Part shown: positions 36,564-49,262 of the stretch, in pieces
How positions within the stretch are numbered: position 1 is the first letter of the stretch
How the letters are laid out: each line of letters starts with the position of its first letter
Source of the DNA: Argentina anserina
Taxonomy: Eukaryota > Streptophyta > Magnoliopsida > Rosales > Rosaceae
DNA length: 64,000 bases
Direction: 5' to 3'
Assembly: GCF_933775445.1 (NCBI RefSeq)
Contig: NC_065878.1
Span: 17,061,395 to 17,125,394, forward strand
Program-made: the position numbers and the translations under genes
The notes under the pieces: generated by a model
What the model saw: only the letters and a program-made list of their open reading frames with translations
Databases searched by the model: none
Told to the model about the DNA's origin: nothing

Positions 36564-37414
36564 AGAGAGTTAGAACAAAGAAATTGACGGGTTTGGCCGA
36601 AAAAGTAGCCTTATGTGGGAAAAGAAATTAGTGTGTCCTTAAACAGGAGAAGGTGGTGTAATATGTCCTTGAATGAAATTTTCTACAAGTTGAAATGGAT
36701 GAGATCAACTACAATAAGGAGAACACACCACTAATCAAATTGTGGAAAGAAATATGAACTTTGATATAAATAAAAATGATTATGATGTGTAATTGTGTAT
36801 CACTAATAACTTATTAATATGAAATCTTAAAAAGGACACAATCATTAAGAAATCATTATGTTTCAATTACAATAATTTAAGTGGTGAATAACGTCGATAG
36901 ATGAATAATTGGTAACCGACCGGCACATCCTCTATATCGACATAGGTAGCGAGAAGACATGAATATCATCCGTTTAATTTGTTGGGAGTTAGCACAAAAA
37001 CAAATGTCGTTTGATTAACAAATTGGTTTGTAATTGTATTGGATCGAGGAATGATATTAGTAGGCCATCACATGCATAATACACATTTATGATGAGCGAG
37101 TTAGATCAAATCTTAAGTTTATTTTAGATTTGATCACTCATGTTGCTCTGAGGGATCCATAAAATTACAAATGAGCAGTCGGTACGTAGGGTTCAATATG
37201 TTTGGTAGAAGGGACATTGCGAGCCTCCGTTGTTAAGAAGTAAATGAATCTAAAGACATTTTGATTTGTCAATATGTTTGGTAGAAACTCAGTAGTTACT
37301 TCGTTGCGGACTAATATGCAACTCATCTCTACTATGGCTCAATTTAGCCGTTGCATGATATGATATGTTTGAAGTTCACTTGGAACTCATATGACTATAA
37401 CGAACAAAGCACAA
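36564..37414. other. Intergenic DNA before the copia element
   Basis: AT-rich, no gene or repeat recognised. Confidence 0.3.
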
Positions 37415-38503
37415 AAGACTGTTGGAAAAATGGTTAATAAACCATTTAAAACCAAATTATAATTGATTAATTTAATTAAGTTAAACTTATAATTAATTAA
37501 AGATGAATATAGATTTGAGTTCTTTATAATGAGGGCTACAAGATCATATGTTTGTTTGTGTAATTTGGTTTGTGGGTGAATAAGAAATTGTCACTCAAAG
37601 ATGGCTACTTAGAATGAGGGAAAAGTGTGTGTCCCACATTGGAAAAGAGAAGTGTTGAAAAGACTTTATATAGAATCTATTGTGTATGGATTGTAAAGTG
37701 TGTAAGCCCCCTTATACCCTCTCGTGCATTCGCAGAGGGAGTGAAAATCCCAGGTCACAAGGGAAACTCGTGTATGCTCGTGAGACCTGCGGACACGAAT
37801 GCAACACCGAATTGAGGGTCGGAACGCAGATTCTTTTTGCATTTCCGAAAATTCGGTTTTAACTTTTCTTCAAATTCTTCTTTTGTAACAACTGTGTTAT
37901 TGTGTGTTATGGAGAATTATAACAGAATTAAAATCAGTGCTTGTAACATATGTAACTCATATATGTTATGATCTTTTGATTTCTATAATAACCATCTTAT
38001 TCATTGCTGATTTCAAATCCTCACTGTATAAATAGCCACCATCCTTTCTTTGTAATTCAATCCATTTTCGAAACACAATCTGCTCTCACACTCTCAAAGT
38101 TCTTAGCTGTTCTCTGGTAATAGATAGAGGTACCTTTCGAGTTCGTTGAGGGTTCTAGTTAGTAGTGCAATTTTCTAAAACTGTTTAGTCGTTGTATCCT
38201 GGGAGACAAGCGCCAATCATCCTTGCACCGGTAGAGGAGGCGTAAACGTCTTAAGTACAGTGTGGTATCACACACGTCTCGACTAGTTCTTCCATCACCA
38301 ATCATTCGGTATTTTGGTTGATTTTATTTCCGTGTTCTTCGTTATTAAAGTTACATGATTTGGTTTATGCTTTATAATTATTTATAATTTAGTTTATTAA
38401 ATTATATATGCAATATATCACTGTTTTTCTAAAAATCTTAAGACGTTTAATTTTTGTATTGCTTATATAATTTGTATTTGATATTTTTCTACAAACTTAC
38501 ACC

Positions 38504-39565
38504 TTGTGTGTGTGTGTTTCAGTTTCAAAAATAACTAACGGAGAAAATTTTGGAAATGACAAGGGACCTTTGGTGCCAACTGTGCATGTTTCCCCCGTTG
38601 TACCTGTCTCAGTATCCCATGGGGAAAAACCTGAGAAGTTCAACGGTTTGCATTTCAAGAGGTGGCAACAAAAGATGATGTTTTATCTGACCACTCTGAA
38701 TCTGGCAAGATTTTTGACGGAGAATGCTCATGAGTTCAAGGAAGATGACCATGGCGATCAAGCAAAGATTACTGCTGTGAATGCATGGAATAATTCTGAC
38801 TACTTATGTAGGAATTATATCATGAATGGTCTAACCGACTCATTGTATAATGTGTACATTAGCATGGGAACGACAAAGGAGCTATGGGAATCCTTGGAGA
38901 AAAAATATAAGACCGAGGATGCCGGCGCCAAGAAGTTTATCGTGGGCCGCTTCCTTGATTATAAAATGGTGGATTCAAAGACCGTGATGAGTCAATTCTC
39001 TGAGATTCAGCTAATCTTGTATGAGATTCACGCTGAAGGAATGCAGCTAGGTGAAAGTTTTCAAGTGGCATGTGCTATTGAAAATTTACCACCTGCTTGG
39101 AAGGACTTCAATAATTATTTGAATCACAAGCGAAAAGAAATGACCATGGAGGATCTAGAGGTTAGACTTCGCATTGAGGAAGACAACCGAGGATCCGAAA
39201 AGAAAGCATGGATCAATGATGTCTCTGCCAAGGCAAACATGATGGAACATGGTCAAGGTTCCAAAAATAAGAAAGGAAAGTATCAAGGGTTCAAGCTAGG
39301 GTCGAAAGGAGACATCTCCAAGAAGCCAAGGTTTGAAGGCAAGTGCTACAACTGTGACAAGACTGGTCAAAAGTCTGTCGACTGCAACAAACCAAGGAGG
39401 AACAAAAAGAAGGAGGCAAACATAATTGAAGCCGTCACTCAGGAGGTTGCTGACATGAACCTCTGTTGTATGATATCAGAGGATAGCATGAAAAAAGTCA
39501 GTGATTATGACTGGGGACTAAATGACTTAGAGCTATGGTATGACCAAGCCAAGTTTTTGGATTGA
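38504..39565 (+). CDS. Copia gag (capsid-nucleocapsid) of the 37-44 kb element
   Basis: An open frame of 353 codons. It begins in a GT-rich stretch (MCVCVSVS), so the true start may be a later ATG. The body is a UBN2-type gag domain (FNGLHFKRWQQKMMFYL, LWESLEKKYKTEDAGAKKFIVGRFLDYKM, FNNYLNHKRKEMTMEDLEVRLRIEEDNR). Near the end comes a zinc knuckle CYNCDKTGQKSVDC, in which the usual His-containing spacing is altered (Q-K-S where family members have a His), so metal binding may be lost. It lies in a different frame from the downstream pol. It would package the element RNA in cytoplasmic particles. Confidence 0.8.
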   Translation: MCVCVSVSKITNGENFGNDKGPLVPTVHVSPVVPVSVSHGEKPEKFNGLHFKRWQQKMMFYLTTLNLARFLTENAHEFKEDDHGDQAKITAVNAWNNSDYLCRNYIMNGLTDSLYNVYISMGTTKELWESLEKKYKTEDAGAKKFIVGRFLDYKMVDSKTVMSQFSEIQLILYEIHAEGMQLGESFQVACAIENLPPAWKDFNNYLNHKRKEMTMEDLEVRLRIEEDNRGSEKKAWINDVSAKANMMEHGQGSKNKKGKYQGFKLGSKGDISKKPRFEGKCYNCDKTGQKSVDCNKPRRNKKKEANIIEAVTQEVADMNLCCMISEDSMKKVSDYDWGLNDLELWYDQAKFLD

Positions 39566-42293
39566 TATGTAGAACACAACTGAAATTATCGAATAAATTG
39601 ATGTATGTTCTTAAGGGTTTTATGAGTATAAAACTCAGTGTTGACAAATGTGTTTTGTCTGAAATTGATATAGAGCCATGGGTGGTGGATTGTTTATTAT
39701 CAAAAACTAGTTATTACACCTATATGAGTCTTCCTAATTTATGGTAGTGAAGAATATAATATATGTCAATTAACATGCATAAGTGTGAACTTGTGTAGAG
39801 ACAAAACTGACTAGATCATCTTTCTAAAGTGTTGAAAGGAACACTAAACCCTTTGATCTGATTCATACAGATATGTGTGATTTAAAATCAACTTTATCTA
39901 GAGGGAATAATAAATACTTTATTATCTTCATAGATGATAGCACGAAATATTGCTATGTGTATTTGCTAAAATGCAAAAGTGAGACTATAGAGAAGTTCAT
40001 TCTCTATAAAAATGAGGTTGAGAACCAACTCAACAAGAAAATTGAGGCACTAAGAAGTGACCGAGAGGGTGAGTATGAATCGCCATTTGCTGAGATTTGT
40101 GCTCAGAATGAGATTATACATCAAAGAACTGCTCCATACTCACCACAATTCAATGGTGTAGCAGAACGCAAAAATCATACTCTAAAGGATATGATGAATG
40201 CTATGCTACTTAGTTTTGGGATGTCACTCAACATGTGGGGAGACGCGATTCTCACGGCAAATTACCTTTTAAATAAGGTGCCCAAAAAGAAAGAAGAGAA
40301 AACTCCATCTGAGTTATGGAAAGAAAGAAAACCATCCTACAAATACTTAAAAGTATGGGGATGTTTGGCAAAAGTGAAAATTCATAAACCTAAAAAGGTG
40401 AAGAATGAGCCTAAAACAGTTATTTGCATCTTTATTGGATATGCACATAATAGTTCGGCTTATCGATTCCTAGTCCACGATTCGAATATTCCTGAAATCC
40501 ATAATGATACGATAATGGAATCGAGAAATGCATCATTCTTTGAAAATGCATTTCCACGTAAGTGTAGAGAGGAATTTAATTCTTCTAAACGGGCACGTGA
40601 AGACAACCGAGCCGAAACTGATGATGCTCAGGATCAAGAATCTGAGTCGGAGTCCGAATCTGAGTCTGAGGTTGAACCTAGACGAAGTAAAAGGGCAAGG
40701 ACCACAAAATCCTATGGACCTGACTTCCTGTCATATATGGTTGAAGGTGATCCCCGTACCTTCAAAGAGGCAGTAAGCTCTACTGATGGTCATATGTGGA
40801 AAGAAGCAATCAAAAGTGAGATTGACTCCATCATGCAAAATCACACTTGGGAATTAGTGGATTTGCCACATGGGTGTAAGCATTTGACTTCCAAGTGGAT
40901 TTTCAAAAGGAAATTAAAAGCTGATGGGTCAATAGACAAATACAAGACTAGACTTGTTATTAAAGGCTATAGGCAAAAGGAGGGTTTGGACTATTTTGTC
41001 ATTTATTCTCCTGTGACGAGAATAACCTCCATACGGATGATACTTGCAATTGCAGCGTTGCGCAAACTTGAAGTACACCAAATGGATGTAAAGACGGCTT
41101 TCCTAAATGGAGATGTAGAAGAAGAAATCTACATGGAACAACCATAAGGTTTTTCTTCTCCTTCTCAGAGTAAGAAGGTGTGCAGATTGGTTAAGTCATT
41201 ATATGGCTTAAAACAAGCACCAAAACAATGACATGAGAAATTTGATAATGCCATGATCACCAGTGGATTTAGAATAAATGAAGGTGATAAGTGTGTATAT
41301 GTCAAAAACACTGAAAATGGATATATCATTCTATGTCTGTATGTGGATGATATGCTTATCGTTGGGAGCAACGATAAGATGATCAAGTCCACTAAAGACA
41401 TGTTGAATTCTAAGTTTGACATGAAAGACTTGGGACTTGCTGATGTCAGTTTAGGAATTAAAATAACGAGAACATCATAATGGCTTGTGTTGAGTCAAAC
41501 ACACTATGTGGACAATATTCTTGGGAAAGTTGACAAGGAAGGTTCTAGAATTGTCAGAACTCATGTAGATATGAATCTACATTTTTCCAAAAATAAAGGA
41601 GAAAGTGTTTCTCAATTAGAGTATTCAAGAATAATTGGGAGTCTAATGTACTTAACAAGTTGTACAAGACCAGATCTAGCTTATGCGGTTCATAAGCTAA
41701 GTAGGTACACGAGTAATCCTGGAGCTATGCATTGGCAAGCTATTGGAAGAGTATTCAAATACCTAAGGTATACTCGTACCTATGGGTTGCACTACACATG
41801 ATACCCAGTTGTTATAGAAGGGTTCACTGATGCGAACTGGATATCTGACATGAAAGACTCAAAGTCTACTAGCGGATATGTATTTACGCTAGGGGGTGCA
41901 GTCGTGTCATGAAAGTCCTCAAAACAAACAGTTATAACTAGATCCACAATGGAGTCTGAGTTTGTAGCACTAGACAAATGTGGGGAGGAAGCAGAATGGT
42001 TACGCCAGTTCATAGAGGACATTCCTAGATGGACAAAACATGTGCCTGCGATTGGTATACATTGTGATAGTCAATCTGTAATTAGCAGGGCACATAACAA
42101 GATGTATAATGATAAGTCTAGACATATTCGTCGAAGACATAATACCATTAAACAACTACTCTCAACTGGAGTTATCTCTATAGACTATGTAAAGTCTAAG
42201 GATAATATTGCTGATCCTTTAACCAAAGGGGTAAACAGAGAGTTAGTTGAAAAATCATCGAAGGGAATGAGACTAAAGCCCATTGGAAATTAA
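39566..42293 (+). pseudogene. Copia pol remnant (integrase, reverse transcriptase, RNase H)
   Basis: From 39873 to 42293 the same reading frame can be followed throughout, broken only by stop codons (at about 41145, 41229, 41478, 41799 and 41910), not by frameshifts. The integrase core is at 39873-40560 (IIFIDDSTKYCYVYL, LRSDREGEY, SPQFNGVAERKNHTL, WGDAI). An acidic Ser/Glu linker follows at about 40640. RT spans about 40790-41480 (MWKEAIKSEIDSI, WIFKRKLKADGSI, QMDVKTAFLNGD, LYVDDMLIVGSND). RNase H spans about 41640-42230 ([25 protein letters not shown]-like MESEFVALDKC). Between gag and integrase (39566-39872) no protease D-S-G or GAG-pre-integrase zinc motif is visible, so that part seems deleted. 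Confidence 0.85.
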
Positions 42294-43891
42294 AAAAACC
42301 ACTACAGTGAATACCCAACATAGCTGACTGGAGATCCCAAGATCTAGGTTCAAAAGGGAAAACCAAATTGTGGAGATTAGTTCGGATCACTGTGGGGAGT
42401 TCCCCAAGTCCATTCCTATGATGAAAAATAGTGATACCCGTAAGGATGAGGTTAAGCTAAAACTTTTAATGATTCTTATGCGTCGAGAAATCGAGCAGAG
42501 TAATGCGGGTTACTCTTAATTAAGAGATCACCTATGCAAGAGAGAAGTGGGGCCGCTTCTAGGAGAGTTAATGAGGGCATAACTCTTATCAAACTACTTA
42601 CAGAACCAGGCGTGTGTTTCATGGCCAAAATGGGCATAAAAAAGAGAACCGAAATGTACCAGGGAGACTCCTGTTTGAAGTATGTCATCATTTACACAAA
42701 TGACGAATAGTTCAAAGACATCGCGTCTACTTTAGTTAGTAAAGTAAGCATACTTTCATAAGGGAAGGTTCAAATGGTCAAACCTACCTATCATATGCAG
42801 GTTTCAACCGTAGAAATCTATCACTAAATTCTATCGAGTCTTTGGTGGCCAATTTCATTCATGTGGGGAATTGTTGGAAAAATGGTTAATAAACCATTTA
42901 AAACCAAATTATAATTGATTAATTTAATTGAGTTAAATTTATAATTAATCAAAGATGAACATAGATTTGAGTTCTCTATAATGAGAGCTACAAGATCAAA
43001 TGTTTATTTGTGTAATTTGGTTTGTGGATGAATAAGAAATTGTCACTCAAAGATGGCTACTTAGAATGAGGGGAAAGTGTTTGTCCCACATTGGAAAAAA
43101 GAAGTGTTGAAAATACTTTATATAGAATCCATTGTGTATGGATTGTAAAGTGTGTAAGCCCCTTTATACTCTCTCGTGCACGCGCAGAGGGGATGCAAAT
43201 TACAGGTCACAAGGGAAACTCGTGTATGCCCATGTGACTTGCGGACACGAATGCAACACCGAATTGAGGGTCGGAACGCAGATTCTTTTTGCATTTCCGA
43301 AAATTCAGTTTTGACTTTTCTTCAAATTCTTTTTTTATAACAACTGTGTTATTGTGTGTTATGAAGAATTATAACATAATTGAAATTAGTGCTTGTAACA
43401 TATGTAACTCATATATATTATGATCTTTTGATTTCTATAACAACCATTTTATTCATTGCTGATTGCAAATCCTCACTGTATAAATAGCCACCATCCTTTT
43501 TTTGTAATCCAATCCATTTTCGAAACACAATCTGCTCTTACACTCTCAAAGTTCTTAGCTGTTCTCTGGTAATAGATAGAGGTACCTTTCGAGTTCGTTG
43601 AGGGTTCTAGTTAATAGTGCAACTTTCTAAAACTGTTTAGTCGTTGTATCCTAGGAGACAAGCGCCAATCATCCTTGCACCGGTAAAGGAGGCGTAAACG
43701 TCTTAAGGACAGTGTGGTATCACACACGTCTCGACTAGTTCTTCCATCACCGATCATTCGGTATTTTAGTTGATTTTATTTCCGTGTTCTTCGTTATTAA
43801 AGTTACATAATTTAATTTTTACTTTATAATTATTTATAATTTAATTTATTAAATTATATATTTAATATGTCACTGTTTTTCTAACAAAGAC

Positions 43892-45289
43892 TACCTGGTG
43901 CCCCAAATGTACTATGTAGACCAAAAACTCTAATTCAGAAATGAAAATGCTATCAAAATATTTATTCTCGATTCTACTATATCTAGCTGGAAGCTCAACG
44001 CTAGTGAGTCAAACTCAAATTTCTTTAATCTCACTCATCCAGTACTCTACACTTGAATCTTCTCAAAAAAAAACCTACACTTGAATGATAAACTACGTCA
44101 CCTAACAGCTATCTTAAACTAATTCGCATATAAATGTACTTGGTTAATTTCTTTTTAGTAAATAAACTACTTCAGTTCACATTGGGCCACCGGGTTGGAT
44201 CAAACAAACAAACCTTGAAATGGAGACTAGCTTGGTTCATTGGTTTTAGCCCAATGTAAAAGAAAATATTAATGTAGATCTGGAGGCGCGTCTTTGGTTG
44301 GATCTAGATCTGATATGGGGGTGTAGTTTTGGATGAGTTCGACATGGAGCGGTAACAATGGAGCGTCAATGATGGTAGTTGTCCGACAAACGTGGGCGGA
44401 CGGTGTCCTGGGTATCCCATCAGCAGTGGTCACAGTAGGGTCGGGGTAGGCTCTTTTGGCTGCCAATGGTATATATCCTTGTGTCCTGGAATAATATTTG
44501 GGTTTGGGCTCTCATAGGTCTAACCAGTTTTATTTTTATTTTAGTTTTGTTTAATTTATGTTGTTATTTTTTTAATGTAATAATATGATAGTTGTGTATG
44601 ACGTGGCAGGCTGTGTATTCGTGTGCGCACTAGTGTGCGTTGTTTGCTCTAAGTGGGTGACGAGTTCTTTATTTTGTCAAATGATCGTTGTCGTCTAGTG
44701 GCAGAGCAAAACTAAGTATTGTTGGATTTATTTTCCAACAACAACATAGTTTGAGAGCTGATTTATTAGACATTAGGATATGTAGGTGATGCTCCATCGT
44801 TCTTAGGGTTACATTCTACTGTGTTTTCATCTGTGTCACTGTTGTTTCAAAGCAAATAAAGTCGTCATTAGAGTAGTGCTCTTTGATAGTTGATGTTTAC
44901 TGAGTACTTGGTTTGTAGAAAATTATAATATTATTAAAGGTTTTTATAATCAGAAATTTAAGTTTCACGTCATCCATTTATATTCGATAATTTCATTAAT
45001 GAAAATTTAAGGATAACGCATCAGCCATTTATTAAAAAAAATTAATAAGAAATCAAGAAACTAGTTGACCAATTGTGAAGCTACACAACTAAGCGACTAC
45101 CACGCGTTGCATGGAGACGTCGGGTTCCTGTATGCAACTCCGCCAACCGCCGTCTGTAAATTTCCTATTGACAACAGTACCCCTCGATTTGCAGATACCG
45201 ATGTATAATCCGGGGACAAAACGGTAATCAACGGTACTCTTAGCCGGACATAAAACTAAGCCAAGAACAAAGGAGCCACCACAGGAAAA
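43892..45289. other. Intergenic DNA and likely promoter of the cysteine protease
   Basis: No gene supported. The last ~200 bp before 45290 are less AT-rich and should hold the leader of the plus-strand protease gene. Confidence 0.35.
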
Positions 45290-47253
45290 ATGGCCGGACC
45301 ACCTCTACCTCCACCTCTTCTAACGTGCTTGGTGGGTGTTGCACTCTTAACCTGCGCACTAACCCTTTCTGAAGCCCTAGATGTCACCCCTCAAGACCCA
45401 ATCATCCACCAAGTCACATACCATGATTACAACCCTCGAAAATTCTCGATGGATGCCCATAAGCTCCTTGGAACCGAGAGAGAGTTCAAAGTTTTCATGG
45501 AGATATATGGGAAGAAGTATTCTACTAGGAAGGAGTATATGCACCGCCTCGGTGTTTTTGCCAAGAACATGATCAGAGCCGCGGAGCACCAGGGTTTGGA
45601 TCCGACGGCGGTCCACGGCGTCACGCCGTTCTCGGATCTGTCCGAGGAGGAGTTCGAGAGGTTATACACTGGAGTTAGAGGTGGGCCCGGCTTAAACAAC
45701 GGCGGTAGCAGCGTGGGGAGTACGGTGGAGCTTACGGATGTTAGCGGATTGCCTGAGAGTTTCGATTGGAGAGAAAAAGGAGCTGTTACTGAGGTCAAGA
45801 AGATGCAGGTGATTAGTTAGTTGAACAGTTTCTAATTTTCGTTATATTTATTTATTTATTTGAATTCTAATGTTTCATACTGTTGGGAGTGTTGGACACA
45901 CAATTCGACCTAACTAGCATCCTTGTTGCAAATTAAGAGACTACACGTACATACGTACACGGCTACACGCACTATAGACCTGAAATCATTTTTTTTAGGT
46001 GAAGGAGGTCAGATAGACCTGAAATCATTTAGCTGAACGTCCTACGTACGGATGCTATTACTTTTTAAATTTTAATCGATCGATTCTATAATCAAATGTG
46101 TTTTGAGCTGGAGAATTTTAAACAGTAAGACTTGTCTAATGGAGAGTGTATGTAAAAAAAATTTGTTTATTTTGGCGCAATTCACGCCGTTGTTCAGTAC
46201 GCCCGAAAAGGACGGCCTAGCTGAAGCGCCGAAGAGCATAAAATTTTGTATTTTTATTCGGGCTCGATCAAACGAATTGTACCGTAATTCATAGCACTTG
46301 TAATTAACTTGTGGATGCAGGGCGGTTGTGGTTCATGCTGGGCCTTTAGCACAACAGGAGCCATTGAAGGAGCCAATTTCATTGCCACTGGGAAGCTTGT
46401 TAGCCTCAGTGAACAACAGCTCGTGGACTGTGATAATGTGGTAATTAAGCATCTGGAACATGAAATTACTAGTCAATTTTAAGGGGATTATAGTTTACTT
46501 AAGCTTGTGTTTGTGTGTGTTTAAATTCATAGATAGATATAAAATATTTTGCTTTCGTACAATTAGTTTGTGTTGCTTAATTGTTTGTGCAATTAATCAA
46601 GTGCGATGCGAAAGAAAAAGATGCCTGCGACCGTGGTTGTGGTGGCGGACTTATGACAAATGCCTACAAGTATCTAATGGAAGCAGGAGGGTTGCAAGAT
46701 GAGGCTTAATACCCATATACAGGCAAGAAGGGTGAATGCAAATTCAATCCTGACAAAGTAGCTGTAAGAGTGACCAATTTCACCACTATTCCACTTGATG
46801 AGAACCAAATTGCAGCCAACTTAGTCCACAATGGTCCTCTTGCGAGTGAGTACTAAAACTGACAACATGCAAATATGGAATACATACATATATAGCTTGG
46901 CCGCCATGTATCTATGTGTCCATACATATATCTGTTATTGTTTAGCATAATGAGATTGTGTTGATGCATGTGCAGTTGGGTTGAATGCTATGTTTATGCA
47001 AACATACATTGGTGGTGTATCGTGCCCTCTTGTTTGTTTCAAGAAATGGGTGAACCATGGTGTTTTACTTGCTGGATACGGTGACAGTGGCTTCTCGATT
47101 CTCAGGCTCAGCAACAAGCCGTATTGGATCATTAAGAATTCATGGAGCGCAAAATGGGGTGAACACGGTTATTACCGGCTTTGCCGAGGCCATGGCATGT
47201 GTGGGATGAATACTATGGTCTCTGCGGTTGTGACCACTACTCGGGCATCCTAG
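45290..47253 (+). pseudogene. RD19-type papain-like cysteine protease with one in-frame stop
   Basis: Four exons, 45290-45808, 46321-46440, 46602-46845 and 46976-47253, join in frame across GT-AG introns (386 codons). The precursor starts with a hydrophobic signal peptide (about 1-30). An ERFNAQ-like I29 propeptide follows (FKVFMEIYGKKYSTRKEYMHR, GVTPFSDLSEEEFE). The mature protease begins near LPESFDWREKGAVTEVK. All catalytic residues of the C1A family are present: Gln in the degenerate [10 protein letters not shown] context with Cys at about 179, His at about 322 (NHGVLLAGYG) and Asn at about 349 (IIKNSWS). However, codon 249 is TAA at 46707-46709, in the phrase QDEA-stop-YPYTG where the family usually has a Ser or similar. 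Translation would end before His and Asn. Everything else looks intact, so the stop is recent or an assembly error. Cathepsin-F-like RD19D group fits best. Confidence 0.88.
46707..46709 (+). other. In-frame TAA in exon 3 of the protease
   Basis: A single-base change from a sense codon such as TCA would explain it. The codons either side are conserved in the family (EA before, YPYTG after) and the reading frame is unchanged, so it is a nonsense substitution and not a frameshift. Confidence 0.85.
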
Positions 47254-48318
47254 ATGCATCTCCCGTGATTTAGCTGTTAATTATACGTTGTGATTTATAT
47301 ATTCTCTATTTTCGCTTTTTGGGTGAATTTGTTTTTGCTGTATCAACAATATTATTGCTAATATATTGAAATGAGAAGTTTCACATACATCCTAGGCTCC
47401 TAGCTGGTTATAGCTTCCTCTTTGAAAAGTATGTTAGCATTCCATGTCAGATTGTCCGGACTTATTCAGACTTGACTTGGAGAGTTGATCGACACCTTCT
47501 AATATTCAATGTAGCTTAACTTCACCAGTTCACTCTTTTGTATAAATAATGCACCGGATTTATAACCATGCAAATACTAATATAATCTTCGATCAAGAGC
47601 TGTCCGAGTACTTAGTTAAGGAATGTTTATAACTATGGTAGTTGTTAACCCCACCCCTTGCGGGGGCTAGAAACACCGGTGAGAGTCTTTCGGTTCTAGC
47701 ACGGGCACACTGGGCGGTGGGAATCAAACCCACCGTTGTTTGTGTCAGACCCAGACCCAGCGGCCGGTTGCCGCCGATTAATTTAGGCTTAGATATGTTG
47801 TCATCGACGCCTCAAAGGTAGTCTGCCGAAACAATTTTTCACTCTCTTAATTAAGGCAAGAAACTGTCACACATGGAGCCGAATATTGCTCCAACCCTAT
47901 AGAAGTGGAGCAACTTGATTTCCAAAATAGGTAATCGCTCTCTAAGTGATTAACTTTCGGCTTGACTCTTTTACAGACTTTTATTTAGTATAAAATTAAA
48001 ATTATAATCTATTTTAAGTATCTATAAAAGTAAAATAGAAGTCTATTGAGTAAAAAAATATAAATACCGTTTTTAGAGGTATGAATATAATCTCTCTTAA
48101 CATAATTGGGAGCAGCTCAGTTGTAATTTGTGAATATGACAATATATGTAACAGCTGATGTATCTACCTACTAATTTACATTGTAAATAACGTACGTAAT
48201 CTAGCCAACCTTTACCGACCACAATAAGCTGCGTACGGCTGGGCGTACCATATACAGTAGTACCATACGTACATCAACTTGAAATGTCTGATTACTCAAC
48301 CACTTCGAATTCGCGAAA
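47254..48318. other. Intergenic DNA downstream of the protease
   Basis: 3' UTR of the protease at the start; then AT-rich DNA with a SINE-like segment at 47636-47790 (separate entry). No gene seen. Confidence 0.35.
47636..47790 (-). repeat. Possible SINE-like sequence
   Basis: On the minus strand, GGTTTGATTCCC matches a Pol III B box (one or two differences from GGTTCGANNCC). A weak A-box-like CGGCCGCTGGG lies about 30-40 nt upstream. The GC-rich block stands out from AT-rich surroundings. No cloverleaf folds, so it is not a tRNA gene. A tail or target duplication was not identified. Confidence 0.3.
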
Positions 48319-48720
48319 ATGGAGAAAGTGAAGGTCACTGAAATTTCCAGAGACACCGTTAAACCATCAGTTCCGAGACTGAACCTTCTCCCATTGCTTG
48401 GAGTTCAATTTGCATTTTCAACTTCGGAAAAGCTTCGGTGTCTCCCTTTCTCACGTTCGCTCACCCATGGCGGGACGGCGAAATGGTTTCTCCAGTCTTG
48501 GCCCCTTGGGCTGCTATTTTCCATGAGTGTCGAGAGCCGCATTACGTATATCAAAAGCAAATAATGGCTCTGCTAGAACATGCAAGATGCTCAGTTTCTA
48601 GCATTAGCATCTCACAATCCCCCAATTTCAAGGTTTTGATTAAAGAGATTATGGGGCTCAGGCAATGTTTCCATTTTTCAGTGAATCTTATGTTATTTTA
48701 TGGGCTAATCAGTAAAAAAG
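48319..48720 (+). pseudogene. BAHD acyltransferase relic (first copy)
   Basis: It starts with MEKVKVTEISRDTVKPSVP, a typical vinorine-synthase-like BAHD N-terminus, then jumps directly to LNLLPLLGVQ, a phrase normally ~130 residues later. Beyond it, two frames share traces of the HxxxD region (GGTAKWFLQSW and WAAIFHE). Most of the N-terminal half is deleted and the HxxxD histidine region is broken by frameshift, so the copy is dead. The related copy at 51270 suggests a former tandem cluster. Confidence 0.65.
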
Positions 48721-49262
48721 ATTACAGTAACTTCCAAGATTTGCATCGAACTACTGTGCCATCTTTGACTTGTTATTGGCAAATCAGGTTTCTTAAAAAA
48801 AATTAAGAGATTAATCTCTTAATATAATCTATCGACCTTGAGATTCTTGAATTCAGTAATTTTATATGTACGTATCACATACTATTTTTTCCAAAATTAT
48901 TATTCAATCGATTACTAATAAAGAAATTCGTAAACTTGATCAAAATTAATGAATTTTGTATAGCATTAAAAGATAAACAACTATAGCCTAGCACCGGTTG
49001 GTCTATGAGGAGTAGGAGCATATATACATGTACGCATAATCCTATATCATTTGGTTTAGTGGAATAAAAATGATTATGTAGCTTGTGTAGTGTTTTCATT
49101 TCGTTTTTATTTTTGTTGACCCAAGTTTTGGTTTCTTTTTGTGTAAAACTCCTTTTCAACTAATGAATTTTTTGTGTAAATCCTGTTAGGTTTAGCTTGT
49201 TTCTTTTTAATTAATTTTTTGTTTTGTTGAACCAAGTTTGGTATTCTTTTAGATTTATGGAA
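48721..49262. other. Intergenic DNA
   Basis: AT-rich, no gene or repeat recognised. Confidence 0.3.

Larger units (their letters stand above)
37415..43891 (+). mobile_element. Ty1/copia LTR retrotransposon with both LTRs and perfect target duplication
   Basis: 5' LTR 37420-38434 and 3' LTR 42872-43886 are both 1015 bp and about 95% alike over the part compared. The 5-mer aagac flanks the element (37415-37419, 43887-43891). The 5' LTR ends AA where the 3' LTR ends CA. A purine tract (tgtggggaa) precedes the 3' LTR. No initiator-Met primer site is evident after the 5' LTR, so priming may use another tRNA or the site has mutated. Each LTR holds a likely TATA box (actttatatag, about 37665 and 43117). 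Internal order gag, integrase, RT, RNase H defines copia. The coding region is disabled by stops and a missing protease. Confidence 0.92.

Noticed and set aside
47640..47790. tRNA gene suggested by a tRNA-like T-loop motif
   Set aside because: No acceptor stem or cloverleaf can be formed; at most a SINE-like promoter remains.
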